Numbered from the stretch's first letter, positions 36,549 through 45,554 are shown. The stretch: DNA of 64,000 nt from Streptomyces sp. NBC_01476 (GCF_036227265.1 NZ_CP109446.1:1029501-1093500), one strand, 5' to 3'. Translations and numbers: made by a program. Notes: generated from the sequence alone by a model not told the origin.

Positions 36549-36569
36549 GATCATCCGGTCCGGATGATC
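36549..36569. promoter_or_regulatory. 21-bp palindrome upstream of the glucan synthase
   Basis: Perfect 10-bp arms GATCATCCGG / CCGGATGATC with one central base, 81-101 bp upstream of the GTG start. Too tight a turn for a good terminator loop; more likely a protein-binding site. Confidence 0.45.
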
Positions 36570-36634
36570 GTGGTGTCACGGCAGCCCGTTCACGTATCAG
36601 CAGGTGGCCACGGTCGCACGAGGTGCTCACGGTC

Positions 36635-38314
36635 TCAAGAGGTGCTGAGGTCGAACTGCTCCCAGGTGCCGATCGCGGTCCGGTTGGCGATCAGCGGGTC
36701 GGCGCCGGCGTTCTCCGCGGTGACGTACAGATTGTTCGCCAGCGACTTGAGGCTGACCGTCCCGTTGGCGTTCTGGATCAGCTGGAAGGTCTCCCAGGGG
36801 CCGACGGCGGCGCGGTTGGCCACCAGCGGCTCGGCGCCGGCGTTCTCCGCGGTGACGATCAGACCGTTGGCGTGGGCGCGCAGCGCGATGTTTCCGCCGC
36901 CCGCGTCGATCCGGTCGAACTGCTCCCAGGCCTGGGCGGTCGGGCGGTCGGCGATCAGCGGGGAGGCGCCGGCGTCGTCCGCGGTCACGAACAGGTTGTT
37001 GGCGCGGGCCCGCAGGCTGATCACGGTGCCGGTGCCCGGGCTGGTCCCGCCGCCGGTGACGACGGGCTGGGTGGGGCGGGTCGCGGTCAGCGCGATCTGT
37101 CCCTTGAGCATCCGGCCACCGTCCCCGGTCAGCCGCAGATAGTAGTCCGACGAGCACGCCGTACCGTCCTCGTCCAGCGCCAGCATCCCCGAATCAGTGG
37201 GCAGCCACGCCGCGGACTCCGCGGTCTTGGCGATCTGATTGCCCTCGTTGAACTCGTCGAACATCGAGATGTAGATCCCCTGCACCCCCGCCCGCTTCAT
37301 GTTGTAGAACTGCCGCCACATGAAATCCCCGTGCGCCCGCTGCCGCAGCGTCACCGCACCCGGCAGCACACACGGCAGATAGTCGATGCCGTGCGCCGCA
37401 CAGTCCGCCAGATCCGGAACCGTCGCCACGTTGTAGAAGTTGTCCGCGTCCCCGACATTCCCGATCCGGCCCACCAGCCACGGCGACAGCGCGTGGAAGG
37501 CGTGGTAGACATCGATGAACCCGGGACGGGAATCACGGTCACCGGTACGCCACCAGGTCGGCACCCCGCCGATCACATAACACCCCTGGTCCTTGAACCA
37601 GTTGACGACATCCAGACACGGCGCCGGCGCGAACGGCCGCTTGTCGTCACTGAAGCCGAAGCCCCAGATACACACCACCGGCTTGCCGTTCTGCGTGGCA
37701 TACGCCGACGACGCGGTGTGCGCCTTCATCTTGGCGGTCCAGTCGTTCTTGATCTCCGACTGCATGGTCGTCCAGTCGGTCACGTCGTACATGATGTAGA
37801 ACTTCCGGCCGTGCGACTCCGCCGCACTGCGCACCTTGGCCGCCATCGCGTCCCGCGTCGGCCCCTCACCGCCCACCGGGTTGAACCGCTGCAGCGCCGC
37901 GGTGTCGATGCCGTTCTGCTGCATCCACAGGAAATGCGTGTCCACGGTCTGCTGGTCGTAGGAGGAGAAGAGGTCCGCCGGCTGCCCGTTGCCGAGATTC
38001 GCGTACCCCGAGCGATACGTCCGGCTGAACTCCCGCACATCCGGCCACGCCACGATCGTGGTGTTCGACGGCGCCGGCGGCTGCCCGCCGTTCGCACTGT
38101 AATGCCACCAGGAGTTGATCGGCGCACCGTCACCCGGGCACGCGAACCACCCCTGATACCCGACCGAGACCTTGCCGACGACATCACCCGGACCACTCGC
38201 CGCCGGCGCCGCACCGGCCGACGACACCGGACCGACCACACCCAGCGCGGCCAGACCCACAGCGGCCGAACCTCCGGCCGCCGTGCCCAGGAACATACGA
38301 CGTGACACACCCAT
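36635..38314 (-). CDS. Tat-secreted GH71/99-like glycoside hydrolase with three-fold beta-trefoil tail
   Basis: 559 residues. Twin-arginine signal VSRRMFLGTAAGG (Arg5-Arg6) and Ala-rich segment to about 35. The catalytic part (about 45-390) opens with VSVGYQGWFACPGD and ends with ISMFDEFNEGNQI, whose acidic residues resemble GH99/GH71-like (beta/alpha)8 domains. The last 125 residues are three roughly 41-residue copies, each NNL/NGL(F/I/Y)VTA(D/E) ... WEQFD/WETFQ, forming one fascin-like beta-trefoil, probably carbohydrate-binding. ATG 38314. Substrate unknown; a mannan- or arabinan-active role is possible. Confidence 0.8.
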   Translation of the reverse strand: MGVSRRMFLGTAAGGSAAVGLAALGVVGPVSSAGAAPAASGPGDVVGKVSVGYQGWFACPGDGAPINSWWHYSANGGQPPAPSNTTIVAWPDVREFSRTYRSGYANLGNGQPADLFSSYDQQTVDTHFLWMQQNGIDTAALQRFNPVGGEGPTRDAMAAKVRSAAESHGRKFYIMYDVTDWTTMQSEIKNDWTAKMKAHTASSAYATQNGKPVVCIWGFGFSDDKRPFAPAPCLDVVNWFKDQGCYVIGGVPTWWRTGDRDSRPGFIDVYHAFHALSPWLVGRIGNVGDADNFYNVATVPDLADCAAHGIDYLPCVLPGAVTLRQRAHGDFMWRQFYNMKRAGVQGIYISMFDEFNEGNQIAKTAESAAWLPTDSGMLALDEDGTACSSDYYLRLTGDGGRMLKGQIALTATRPTQPVVTGGGTSPGTGTVISLRARANNLFVTADDAGASPLIADRPTAQAWEQFDRIDAGGGNIALRAHANGLIVTAENAGAEPLVANRAAVGPWETFQLIQNANGTVSLKSLANNLYVTAENAGADPLIANRTAIGTWEQFDLSTS

Positions 38315-38526
38315 GGAAAACTCCGATGTTCAACAGATGAACTCAGCGTCCCCGGGGCGGGCCGTGCGTGATCGACAACGGCATGCCAGGTGTTCCGCTT
38401 CATCTGCGCAGGCTTGCGGTGGGGGGAGGTACGTACCGGTTCTCGGCACGCACCACGCTGAGCGCTTCTGCATAAGCGGTTTGAGGTCTGCAGGGATTCA
38501 ACTGCTGAAACAAACATGCCGTCAAG

Positions 38527-38556
38527 GGTCCAGACCAACTAGGATATTTGTCTGGA
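38527..38556. promoter_or_regulatory. DasR-like site GGTCCAGACCA and overlapping inverted repeat
   Basis: GGTCCAGACCA (38527-38537) matches 10 of 11 core bases of the DasR element GGTCTAGACCA. Its second half pairs with GTCTGGA at 38550-38556. DasR controls chitin/GlcNAc genes in streptomycetes. Inference. Confidence 0.45.
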
Positions 38557-38576
38557 ATGTACCTATTTGCTCCGGC

Positions 38577-38589
38577 CAATGGACCATTG
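38577..38589. promoter_or_regulatory. Palindrome CAATGGACCATTG
   Basis: Perfect 6-bp arms with one central base; a partial copy, CCATTGG, follows at about 38603. Candidate operator. Confidence 0.4.
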
Positions 38590-38858
38590 AGCCCTCGCCC
38601 ATTGGCGACATAGATCGGATGACCTGGTTCACTGCTTGTGCGCGGCTCCGCTCCCGCCGAGTCCACCCCGGTCGACGCGGAATCCGGCCAGACGTCCCTC
38701 CCGTCCCCCGACCTGCGCGGCTGTCACGTGGCCCAAGCACATGACCGGCCGCCGGGTGGCGAATACGGCCGATCCCGTACCCCGAAGTGACCTGCGGATT
38801 GACGATTTATGGACGGCTGCAAGGACCCCGGCCCGGGCACACGTAGGGGAGAAACAAC

Positions 38859-39425
38859 GTGACGACCACCACACCCCACGCCGCCGCATCCGTGCCGTTG
38901 CGCACCGGAGAGCGGTTGGCGCTGGCACTGGCGAGGGAAGACATGATGCAGGAGTACCACCGGTGGGAGACCGATCCGGCGACGGTGGTCGGCTTCGGTG
39001 CCCGCTGGCCGGTCTCCTGGGACGTCTTCCAGGCCCGCTTCCGGGGCATCCACACCTCGTCCCACTACCAACTCTTCGAAGTGATCACCGTCACGGACGG
39101 GGTTCCGGTCGGAACGACGTCCCTCAGCGTGGATCAATCGGTCAACAACGCGGAATTCACCCTGGTGATAGCCCCGGAGCACCGCGGCCGGGGCTACGCG
39201 GCCGAAGCCACCGCACTCACCTTGGACTGGGCGTTCACCATCGCGTCGCTCGACGCGGTGTGGCTGGCGGTCCTGGCTCCGCACATACCGGCGGTGAACG
39301 CCTATCTCAAGGCCGGCTTCCGTGCGGCCGGCCGGCTTCGCAACGCGGCCCTGTGGCACGGGGAGCGCGTGGACAAGCTCCTCCTGGACTGCGTCCCGGA
39401 AGATCTGGCAGCGGAAAAGAGGTGA
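38859..39425 (+). CDS. GNAT-family N-acetyltransferase (RimJ/RimL-like)
   Basis: 188 residues from GTG 38859, with GGGGAG upstream. The acetyl-CoA motif A is FTLVIAPEHRGRGYAAEAT (about 99-117), followed by motif B AVNAYLKAGFRAAGRLRNA. The sequence resembles enzymes that acetylate protein N-termini or small-molecule amines. A 31-residue Cys-containing peptide gene starts 7 nt after its stop, whose ribosome site overlaps the GNAT stop codon, suggesting coupled expression and possibly an enzyme-substrate pair. Confidence 0.88.
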   Translation: MTTTTPHAAASVPLRTGERLALALAREDMMQEYHRWETDPATVVGFGARWPVSWDVFQARFRGIHTSSHYQLFEVITVTDGVPVGTTSLSVDQSVNNAEFTLVIAPEHRGRGYAAEATALTLDWAFTIASLDAVWLAVLAPHIPAVNAYLKAGFRAAGRLRNAALWHGERVDKLLLDCVPEDLAAEKR

Positions 39426-39431
39426 ATCACG

Positions 39432-39527
39432 ATGTCCTGCCCCGACGTGAACTGCCGCAAGGGCGGCTGCACCACCGACCCCGGCCGTGACCGGCCCGGC
39501 GCCGGGAACGACCCCGGCAACGGCTGA
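39432..39527 (+). CDS. 31-residue peptide with Cys-X4-Cys-X4-Cys motif
   Basis: Begins MSCPDVNCRKGGC and ends in a Gly/Pro/Asp/Asn-rich tail finishing NDPGNG. Cysteines are at 3, 8 and 13, evenly spaced. It has AAGAGGTGA 7 nt before the ATG, overlapping the stop of the GNAT gene. 30 of 31 third codon positions are G or C, the normal streptomycete coding bias, so translation is likely. No known family recognised; it could bind metal, be a GNAT substrate, or be a ribosomal peptide precursor. Alternatively the frame is fortuitous. Confidence 0.55.
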   Translation: MSCPDVNCRKGGCTTDPGRDRPGAGNDPGNG

Positions 39528-39705
39528 TCCAGCCGAGCGGCGCACCGGTACGACCCACCGGCCGGCTCGTCCGGTCCCCCGTGCCGTGGCGCGCGGCCCG
39601 GCCGCGCGCCACGGCTCTCCGGGAATCCCGGAAAAAAACTGGAATACGTTCCCCGGACCGGGGCAGGCGGGCGGCGAACAGTCGGATTGAGTGCGAGGCG
39701 ATGAC

Positions 39706-40608
39706 GTGACCGCAATGGTTCAGCAGTCGGAAGGCACGGACGGCACGGCGACGGGCGAGCGGTGGTCGGCGGCGTCACAGGACGCGACCGGCGGGCTGCC
39801 CTGGATCGACGACGCGACGGGAGTGGCACCCCAGGATGCCCGGGTGCTCTCCAAGCTCTTCTTCGACCGGCTCCAGGAGCTCGAAGAAGGCACCCACGCC
39901 TACAGTTACGCGCGCAACACACTGATCGAGATGAATCTCGCCCTGGTGCACTTCGCGGCGGGCCGGTACCGCAACCGCCCGGCCACCGACCGCGAGGAGA
40001 TCATCCAGGTCGGCACGATCGGCCTGATCAAGGCGATCGACCGGTTCGACCTCTCCCGGGAGACGGAGTTCACCACCTTCGCCATCCCCTACATCGTCGG
40101 TGAGATGAAGCGGTTCTTCCGCGACACCTCGTGGGCGGTGCATGTGCCGCGCCGTCTGCAGGAACTGCGGGTGGAGCTGAGCAAGACCAAGGAGCAGCTG
40201 TCGCTGCTGCTGGACCGCGACCCGACGGTGGCCGAGCTCGCCGCCCACCTCGAACTCACCGAGGAGGAAGTGATCGAGGGACTGGTGGCCGCCAACGGCT
40301 ACACCGCCGGCTCGCTCGACACCCCGTACAGCGACGCGGACAGCGGCTCCGACGGTGAGGGCCGTACGCTCGCCGACACCTTCGGGGAGTGCGACCCGGC
40401 ACTGGAGCTGGTGGAGAACTTCCACAGCCTGGCGCCGCTGATCGAGCAGCTGCCCGAGCGGGACCGCAAGCTGCTGCAGATGCGGTTCGGCGAGGAGATG
40501 ACCCAGGCGCAGATCGGTGAGGAGCTGGGCTACTCGCAGATGCATGTGTCCCGGCTGCTGAACCGGACGCTGAGCAAGCTACGGGCGGGGCTGTTCGCCC
40601 AGGCGTGA
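39706..40608 (+). CDS. SigB/SigF-family RNA polymerase sigma factor
   Basis: 300 residues from GTG 39706; GTG 39691 and ATG 39715 are alternatives, and GAGG 7 nt before 39706 decides. Region 2 is EEIIQVGTIGLIKAIDRFDLSRETEFTTFAIPYIVGEMKRFFRD, region 3 PTVAELAAHLELTEEEVIE, and region 4 ends in MTQAQIGEELGYSQMHVSRLLNRTL. This is the streptomycete stress/development group-3 family (SigB, F, G and relatives). No anti-sigma gene adjoins it; regulation probably comes from a distant anti-sigma or anti-anti-sigma factor. Confidence 0.92.
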   Translation: MTAMVQQSEGTDGTATGERWSAASQDATGGLPWIDDATGVAPQDARVLSKLFFDRLQELEEGTHAYSYARNTLIEMNLALVHFAAGRYRNRPATDREEIIQVGTIGLIKAIDRFDLSRETEFTTFAIPYIVGEMKRFFRDTSWAVHVPRRLQELRVELSKTKEQLSLLLDRDPTVAELAAHLELTEEEVIEGLVAANGYTAGSLDTPYSDADSGSDGEGRTLADTFGECDPALELVENFHSLAPLIEQLPERDRKLLQMRFGEEMTQAQIGEELGYSQMHVSRLLNRTLSKLRAGLFAQA

Positions 40609-40702
40609 GCCCGGGTACGGGCGGAGGCGGCAGCCGCCGCTTCCGCCGAGGCCCCTCAGCAGCGATGTGACCCCCTGATCGAACCCGGCTGTTCGCATCC
40701 GG

Positions 40703-40739
40703 CGGCCGCGGTCCGGACCCCTTTCCCGGACCGCGGCCG
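40703..40739. terminator. Bidirectional terminator between sigma factor and GH39-like gene
   Basis: Perfect 14-bp arms (CGGCCGCGGTCCGG and complement) with a 9-nt loop. Confidence 0.8.
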
Positions 40740-40760
40740 TCGTGCGTCCCGCCCGCGCCG

Positions 40761-42593
40761 TCAGGAGGTCGTGACGTCCGCGCGGTCGATGGCGATGTTG
40801 TTGCCGCTGCTGGCGCCGTTCTTCCGGCCGCTGTTGGTGATGGTCAGCGTGTGACTGCCGGCCGCGAGCTGCGGGCTGGTCCACACCGCGCCCGAGGCGT
40901 TGCGGACCGGCGCGTAGCCGTCGACGTCCACCGGGGCGCCGCCGTCCAGCGAGAGCGTCATGATGCCCTGGTCCACGTCGCGCACCGCGTAGAGCACCAC
41001 CTTGGTCCCGGTGAAGTGGAAGCTCGCCTGGGCGCCCGCGGTGAAGGACCAGTTGGCGGTCTGCTGGTACATGTCGGAGACGCCGTTGGTCACTCCCCAG
41101 CCGGCGCCGTACTGGAAGTGGTCCGGATCGCCGGCGCCGGTGGCGGTGCCGTCCACGGTCACGGTCTGGTTGACCGGTCCGGTGGAGCCGTTGCCCGGGG
41201 TGAGGGTGACGGTGTAGGCGTCGGCGCCGCCGGTGACCTGGACCGGCACATGCAGGGTGCTGCCGTCGGGGGTCAGATCGCTGTCGAAGACGGTGACCGG
41301 CCCGCCGCTGAGCGGATTGGCGTCGGGGATCCGCTGGATCTTCGCGTGCACCTTGCCGTTGCCGAGCAGCCAGGATGCGGCCGGCAGGTTCTGGAAGTCG
41401 ACCGTCGCGGTGCCGCCCTGGCCCGAGTTGTTGCCGATCAGCGCCCGGACCTGGTGGGCGCCGCTGTCCAGCGCGGCGGCCACCGCGGTGCCGCCGTTGG
41501 TGGTGCTGCCCAGCAGATGGCCGCTGAGCTGGGCGTACGCCTGGTAGACGTACCACTGCCCGGTGGGCGCGCCGTTCACCAGCAGTGAGTCGAGGGTGCC
41601 GGCGCCGCAGCAGTCGGACCAGATCGCGTGGGCGGCGCCGCTGACGCCGGCCACCGCGAGCCGGTCGAGGAACCAGGCGGTGGAGGCGGAGTTCTGCTGC
41701 TGCGAGAACAGGTACTCGTTGATGGTGAGCGGCAATCCGCTGACGCCGTGCGCGGAGAGCAGACCGCGGGCGTCGGCGGCGTCGGCTGCCGGGTCGTTGC
41801 CGAAGTGCCAGTTGACGACGTTCGGCAGCGTGTTGTCGCTCTTGGTACGGCCGAGGAAGCCGTCGAGCCACCCGTGGTTGTAGCCGCTGTAGGACGGGCC
41901 GACGACCGGGGCGGACGGCACGAGGCGCCGGATCTCGCGGACCGCGGTGTCCCACATCTGGTAGTACTGCTCGCTGTTGACGCCGCGCTGCCAGAACCCG
42001 GTGCCGTCGGGCTCGTTCCAGATGTCGTACGAGACGGGGACACCGGACGCCTGCACGTCGGAGACCAACTGGTCCACGAACGCCTTCCAGTTGGAGCAGT
42101 CGCCGTTGTCGCAGGGATAGACGGTGTTGGCCGGCTGGGTGGTGTCGGCGCCCCAGACGTCGGAGACCAGCAGGTGGTAGGTGGCGTGGTAGGGCGCCGC
42201 GGTGACCCGGCGGGCCTGCGAGAGCGCGGAGTTGATCCGCACCCGGTAGCCGTCGCCGGCGCGGTAGCCGTCGCCGAGCCAGCCCCCGCCGTCGATCCGG
42301 GCGCCGCCGCCGCGGAAGAGGCCGGGCTTCAACGGCTGCAGCAGACTGTCGGCAGGGGCCGAGCCGTCCTGGCTGAGGCCGTAGAGGAAACCGGAGCCGA
42401 CGGCGGTGGGAGCCGCGCCCTGGTTGCCGAGGTCGACGCTGACGGTGGTGTTCGCGGCCGCGGCCGGCGACGCGCTGAGCCCGGTGGCCGCCAGCGTCGC
42501 GGCTGCCGCCGCGACGGCCAGTGCGGCAGCCAGCGAGGCTCGTGCCTTACCGCGCCTGCCGGGCCGGAAACGGGATCGGAGTGGGGGGTTCAT
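40761..42593 (-). CDS. Secreted GH39-like (clan GH-A) glycoside hydrolase
   Basis: 610 residues. Sec signal peptide to about 47 (SASPAAAA). The (beta/alpha)8 domain has YDIWNEPDGTGFW (acid/base Glu in WNEP) and LPLTINEYLF (nucleophile Glu in INEY), as in GH39 and neighbouring clan A families. A beta-sandwich linker follows, and a C-terminal jelly-roll module (about 480-610, SFHFTGTKVVLYAVRD, GSHTLTITNSG) probably binds carbohydrate. ATG 42593 overlaps the GH31 stop (ATGA), so it is the last gene of the sugar operon. Beta-xylosidase-type activity is plausible. Confidence 0.82.
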   Translation of the reverse strand: MNPPLRSRFRPGRRGKARASLAAALAVAAAAATLAATGLSASPAAAANTTVSVDLGNQGAAPTAVGSGFLYGLSQDGSAPADSLLQPLKPGLFRGGGARIDGGGWLGDGYRAGDGYRVRINSALSQARRVTAAPYHATYHLLVSDVWGADTTQPANTVYPCDNGDCSNWKAFVDQLVSDVQASGVPVSYDIWNEPDGTGFWQRGVNSEQYYQMWDTAVREIRRLVPSAPVVGPSYSGYNHGWLDGFLGRTKSDNTLPNVVNWHFGNDPAADAADARGLLSAHGVSGLPLTINEYLFSQQQNSASTAWFLDRLAVAGVSGAAHAIWSDCCGAGTLDSLLVNGAPTGQWYVYQAYAQLSGHLLGSTTNGGTAVAAALDSGAHQVRALIGNNSGQGGTATVDFQNLPAASWLLGNGKVHAKIQRIPDANPLSGGPVTVFDSDLTPDGSTLHVPVQVTGGADAYTVTLTPGNGSTGPVNQTVTVDGTATGAGDPDHFQYGAGWGVTNGVSDMYQQTANWSFTAGAQASFHFTGTKVVLYAVRDVDQGIMTLSLDGGAPVDVDGYAPVRNASGAVWTSPQLAAGSHTLTITNSGRKNGASSGNNIAIDRADVTTS

Positions 42594-44596
42594 CGTTCCT
42601 CCCTGAAGGAGATGAAGGGATCGGCCTGCGCCCGTACGAAGAAGGGAACGGCGTCCAGTGGGGCCGGGACGGTGACCCATTGACCGCCGTGGTGGACGGC
42701 GCCGGTGCCGTGGTGGGTCCAGTCGGCGCCGGCCGGCAGATAGACCCGGCGCTCCCGCGCACCGGGGTGGATCACGGGCGCCACCAGCAGGTCGTGCCCG
42801 CACAGGAACTGGTCGTCGATGTCCCAGCCGGTGGCATCGTCGGGGAACTCCAGCAGCAGCGGCCGGATCAGCGGCAGCCCGCTGGTCCGGCCCGCCTCCA
42901 ACTGCTCGTGCAGGTACGGCCGGAGGCGTTCGCGCAGTGCCAGGCCCGCGGTCATGGCCGCCTGCGCCCGCTCGCCGTACGACCAGATCTCGTTGGGGCC
43001 GCCGCCCACGCCGACCGGTCCCTGGAAGACCCGCGGTTCGCGGTGGCCGTGCAGCCGCAGCAGCGGGCAGAAGACGGCGAACTGGAACCAGCGGACCATG
43101 AGTTCGCGGTAGTCCTCGTCGTCCGGGTCACCGCCGTGGAAGCCGCCGATGTCGGTGGTCCACCACGGGATGCCGCTCATCGCCACGTTGAGCCCGGCCC
43201 GGACGGAGTCGGCCAGCGCCTCGAAGGTCGCCGGTATGTCGCCCGACCACAGGGCGACGCCGTACCGCTGGGAGCCGGCCCAGGCGGATCTGACCAGGGA
43301 GAGCACCTCGGTCTCGCCCTGCTCGGTGAGGTGTTCGTACACGCCGCGGGCGTGCTCGCGCGGGTAGAGGTTGGCGACCTCGGAGCCGGGGCCGGCCGCA
43401 TAGCTGAGATTGTGCGGATGCCCCGGGCGCATCTCCGGTTCGCAGGCGTCCAGCCAGAAGGCGCGGATGCCGAGCTTGTAGTAGTGCTCCTGGAGCCGGT
43501 CCCAGAGGGCAGCGCGGGCGGCGGGGTCGGTGGCGTCGTAGAAGGCCACGCCGATGCCTTCGGGGGCTTCGTCGGTGTCCGGCCAGTCGGCGTGCACGGT
43601 GGCGCCGTTGTACGTGGCCACCAACTGCCCGGCGTCCCGCAGTTCGCCGTACGCCGCGGACAGCGGGCTGACCGACGGCCACACCGAGACGGCCAGTTCG
43701 ACGCCGAGCGTACGCAGTTCCTCCACCATGGCGCGCGGGTCCGGCCAGTGCCGGCGGTCGAAGTCCCAGTCACCGAGGCTGCGCCAGTGCAGGTAGTCCA
43801 CCACGATCACCGAGAGCGGCAGGCCGCGGCGGGCGTACTCCCGGGCCACGTCGAGGAGTTCGGCCTGGTCGCGGTAGCGCAGCTTGCTCTGCCAGAGACC
43901 GGAGGCCCAGCGCGGGAAGGCGGGGGCGTGGCCGGTGGCGTCGGCGTAGTGGGCCAGGATCTCGGCGGGCGTGCGTCCCGCGGTCAGCCAGTAGTCGAGC
44001 TGCCGGGTCCGGTCGGCGACCCAGCGGGTGCCGTTGGCGGCGAACTCCACCCGCCCGACGGCGGGGTTGTTCCACAGGAAGCCGTAGCCGCGGCTGGAGA
44101 CCGCGAACGGGATGGTCACCTCGCCGTTGCGCTGCTGGAGTTCCTGGACGGTGCCCTTCTGGTCGAAGCGGCCGTGGCCGTGCTGGCCGAGGCCGTGCAC
44201 CCGCTCGTCGTCGTAGGCGGCGAAGCGCTGCTCGATCCGGTACGTGTCGCCGCCGGCCGCCTCGAAGTGGCGGGCGCCGGGCCACCAGAAGTGCGGTGGC
44301 TCCTCGCGCAGCAACTCCTCGCCGGTGTCGGTGCGTTCCGCGCTGACCAGGCCGTCGTCGGCGGCGACGGTGATGCGCAGCAGGCCGTTGGTGAGGGTGG
44401 CGTGCGTGGCGTGGACCTCGACGGTGCACGGCGCGGCCGGTGGCCGGGCCTGGAGTGCGCCCGGCAGCCCGTCGACGACGCGGTGCACACCGGCCCGGAT
44501 CCGGACACTGTCCGGGCCCCAGGGCTCGATCTCCAGCACGTGGTGGCCCTGGCGCCACCTGAGTCGGTCGGGGGTGCGGGTGAACGCGGACGGCAA
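42590..44596 (-). CDS. Cytoplasmic GH31 alpha-glycosidase (alpha-xylosidase/alpha-glucosidase-like)
   Basis: 668 residues from TTG 44596, chosen for its CGAGGAG ribosome site; no ATG or GTG fits. N-terminal beta-sandwich (about 1-215), then the barrel: IVVDYLHWRSLGDWDFDRRHWPD, nucleophile Asp in FWLDACEPE, acid/base Asp in LWSGDIPATF, and IPWWTTDIGGF. The WLDACEPE variant is closer to xylosidase/transglucosylase branches than to the usual WxDMNE. No signal peptide, so it acts on the imported oligosaccharide. Sits between the permease and the GH39-like gene. Confidence 0.9.
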   Translation of the reverse strand: MPSAFTRTPDRLRWRQGHHVLEIEPWGPDSVRIRAGVHRVVDGLPGALQARPPAAPCTVEVHATHATLTNGLLRITVAADDGLVSAERTDTGEELLREEPPHFWWPGARHFEAAGGDTYRIEQRFAAYDDERVHGLGQHGHGRFDQKGTVQELQQRNGEVTIPFAVSSRGYGFLWNNPAVGRVEFAANGTRWVADRTRQLDYWLTAGRTPAEILAHYADATGHAPAFPRWASGLWQSKLRYRDQAELLDVAREYARRGLPLSVIVVDYLHWRSLGDWDFDRRHWPDPRAMVEELRTLGVELAVSVWPSVSPLSAAYGELRDAGQLVATYNGATVHADWPDTDEAPEGIGVAFYDATDPAARAALWDRLQEHYYKLGIRAFWLDACEPEMRPGHPHNLSYAAGPGSEVANLYPREHARGVYEHLTEQGETEVLSLVRSAWAGSQRYGVALWSGDIPATFEALADSVRAGLNVAMSGIPWWTTDIGGFHGGDPDDEDYRELMVRWFQFAVFCPLLRLHGHREPRVFQGPVGVGGGPNEIWSYGERAQAAMTAGLALRERLRPYLHEQLEAGRTSGLPLIRPLLLEFPDDATGWDIDDQFLCGHDLLVAPVIHPGARERRVYLPAGADWTHHGTGAVHHGGQWVTVPAPLDAVPFFVRAQADPFISFREER

Positions 44597-44672
44597 AGGG
44601 TCTCCTCGGGTGGTGAAGGGGCGTGCGGCGAGTTCGTGCGACAGGTGCGGTGTGTACGGCGAAGGCGCCGGG

Positions 44673-45554
44673 TCAGTCCTTGACGGCGCCACTGGTGACA
44701 CCGGCCGCGACATAGCGCTGGGCGACGACCAGCAGGACGGCGGCGGGCAGGGACGCGATGATTCCGGTGGCCATCACGCTGTTCCAGTCGCTCAGGTGGG
44801 CGCCGATGAAGCGGTAGATGCCGACGGTGACCGGCGCCCGGTCGTCGTCGGTGGTCAAGGTGACCGCGAAGAGGAAGTCGGCCCAGGTGAAGAGGAAGGA
44901 GAACAGGCCGGCGGTGATCACCGCGTTCCGGGTGACCGGCAGGATCACCGACAGCAGCGTCCTGATCCGCCCCGCCCCGTCCAGCACCGCGGCCTCGCTC
45001 AGTTCGGCGGGCACCTGGCGCATGGCGGTCTGCAGGATGAGCGCGGCGAAGGGCACGCAGAGCGTGGAGTCGGCGAGGATCAGCGCCAGGGGGGAGTTCA
45101 GCAGGTGCAGGGTGTTGGCCGCGGTGTAGAAGGAGTTGGCCATCACCACCCCGGGGATCATCTGCGCGATGAGGAAGGCGAAGGTGAGCGATCGCCCGCC
45201 GGGCGCGCGCAGTTGGGCCATCCCGTACGCGGCGGGGACGGCGATCAGCAGCACCAGGACGACGGTGCCCGCGGACACGCCGAGGCTGACCAGCAGATGG
45301 CCGCCCTGGCTGGAGAAGGCGTTGCGGTATCCCTGGAGGGTGCCGTGCAGCGGGATCCAGGTCGGCGAGCTCTTCACCAGGTCGGTGGAGGGCAGCAGTG
45401 AGGCGTTGAGCATCCAGTACAGCGGGAAGAGCATCACCGCGAGGATCAGTACGCCGATGACGGTGTTGACCGGGCCGCGCGCCGTGCGGGCACGTTTCCC
45501 GCGGCGGGCGCCGGCGCCTGCGGTACGGGACCGGCGGCCGGCGGTGGCGCTCAC
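44673..45554 (-). CDS. Carbohydrate ABC transporter permease (MalG-type)
   Basis: 293 residues, six transmembrane segments. The EAA loop is ELSEAAVLDGAGRIRTLLSVILPVTRNAV near 190, where the ATPase docks. With the MalF-type partner upstream (4-nt ATGA overlap at 45551-45554) it forms the membrane channel. No ATP-binding gene is present in the operon; in Streptomyces such importers share the MsiK ATPase encoded elsewhere. Confidence 0.92.
   Translation of the reverse strand: MSATAGRRSRTAGAGARRGKRARTARGPVNTVIGVLILAVMLFPLYWMLNASLLPSTDLVKSSPTWIPLHGTLQGYRNAFSSQGGHLLVSLGVSAGTVVLVLLIAVPAAYGMAQLRAPGGRSLTFAFLIAQMIPGVVMANSFYTAANTLHLLNSPLALILADSTLCVPFAALILQTAMRQVPAELSEAAVLDGAGRIRTLLSVILPVTRNAVITAGLFSFLFTWADFLFAVTLTTDDDRAPVTVGIYRFIGAHLSDWNSVMATGIIASLPAAVLLVVAQRYVAAGVTSGAVKD

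Larger units (their letters stand above)
38315..38858. other. Long, AT-richer divergent regulatory region (544 bp)
   Basis: The stretch 38440-38630 is visibly AT-richer than the rest of the window and packed with repeats: a GGTCCAGACCA site, a TCCAGAC-N14-GTCTGGA repeat and CAATGGACCATTG. It divides the Tat glycoside hydrolase and the GNAT gene. No coding region with normal codon bias was found. GGGGAG at about 38847-38852 precedes the GNAT GTG. Confidence 0.6.

Noticed and set aside
38337..38744. Small coding region in the AT-richer divergent region
   Set aside because: Open frame exists but codon third positions lack the usual GC bias and there is no ribosome site.
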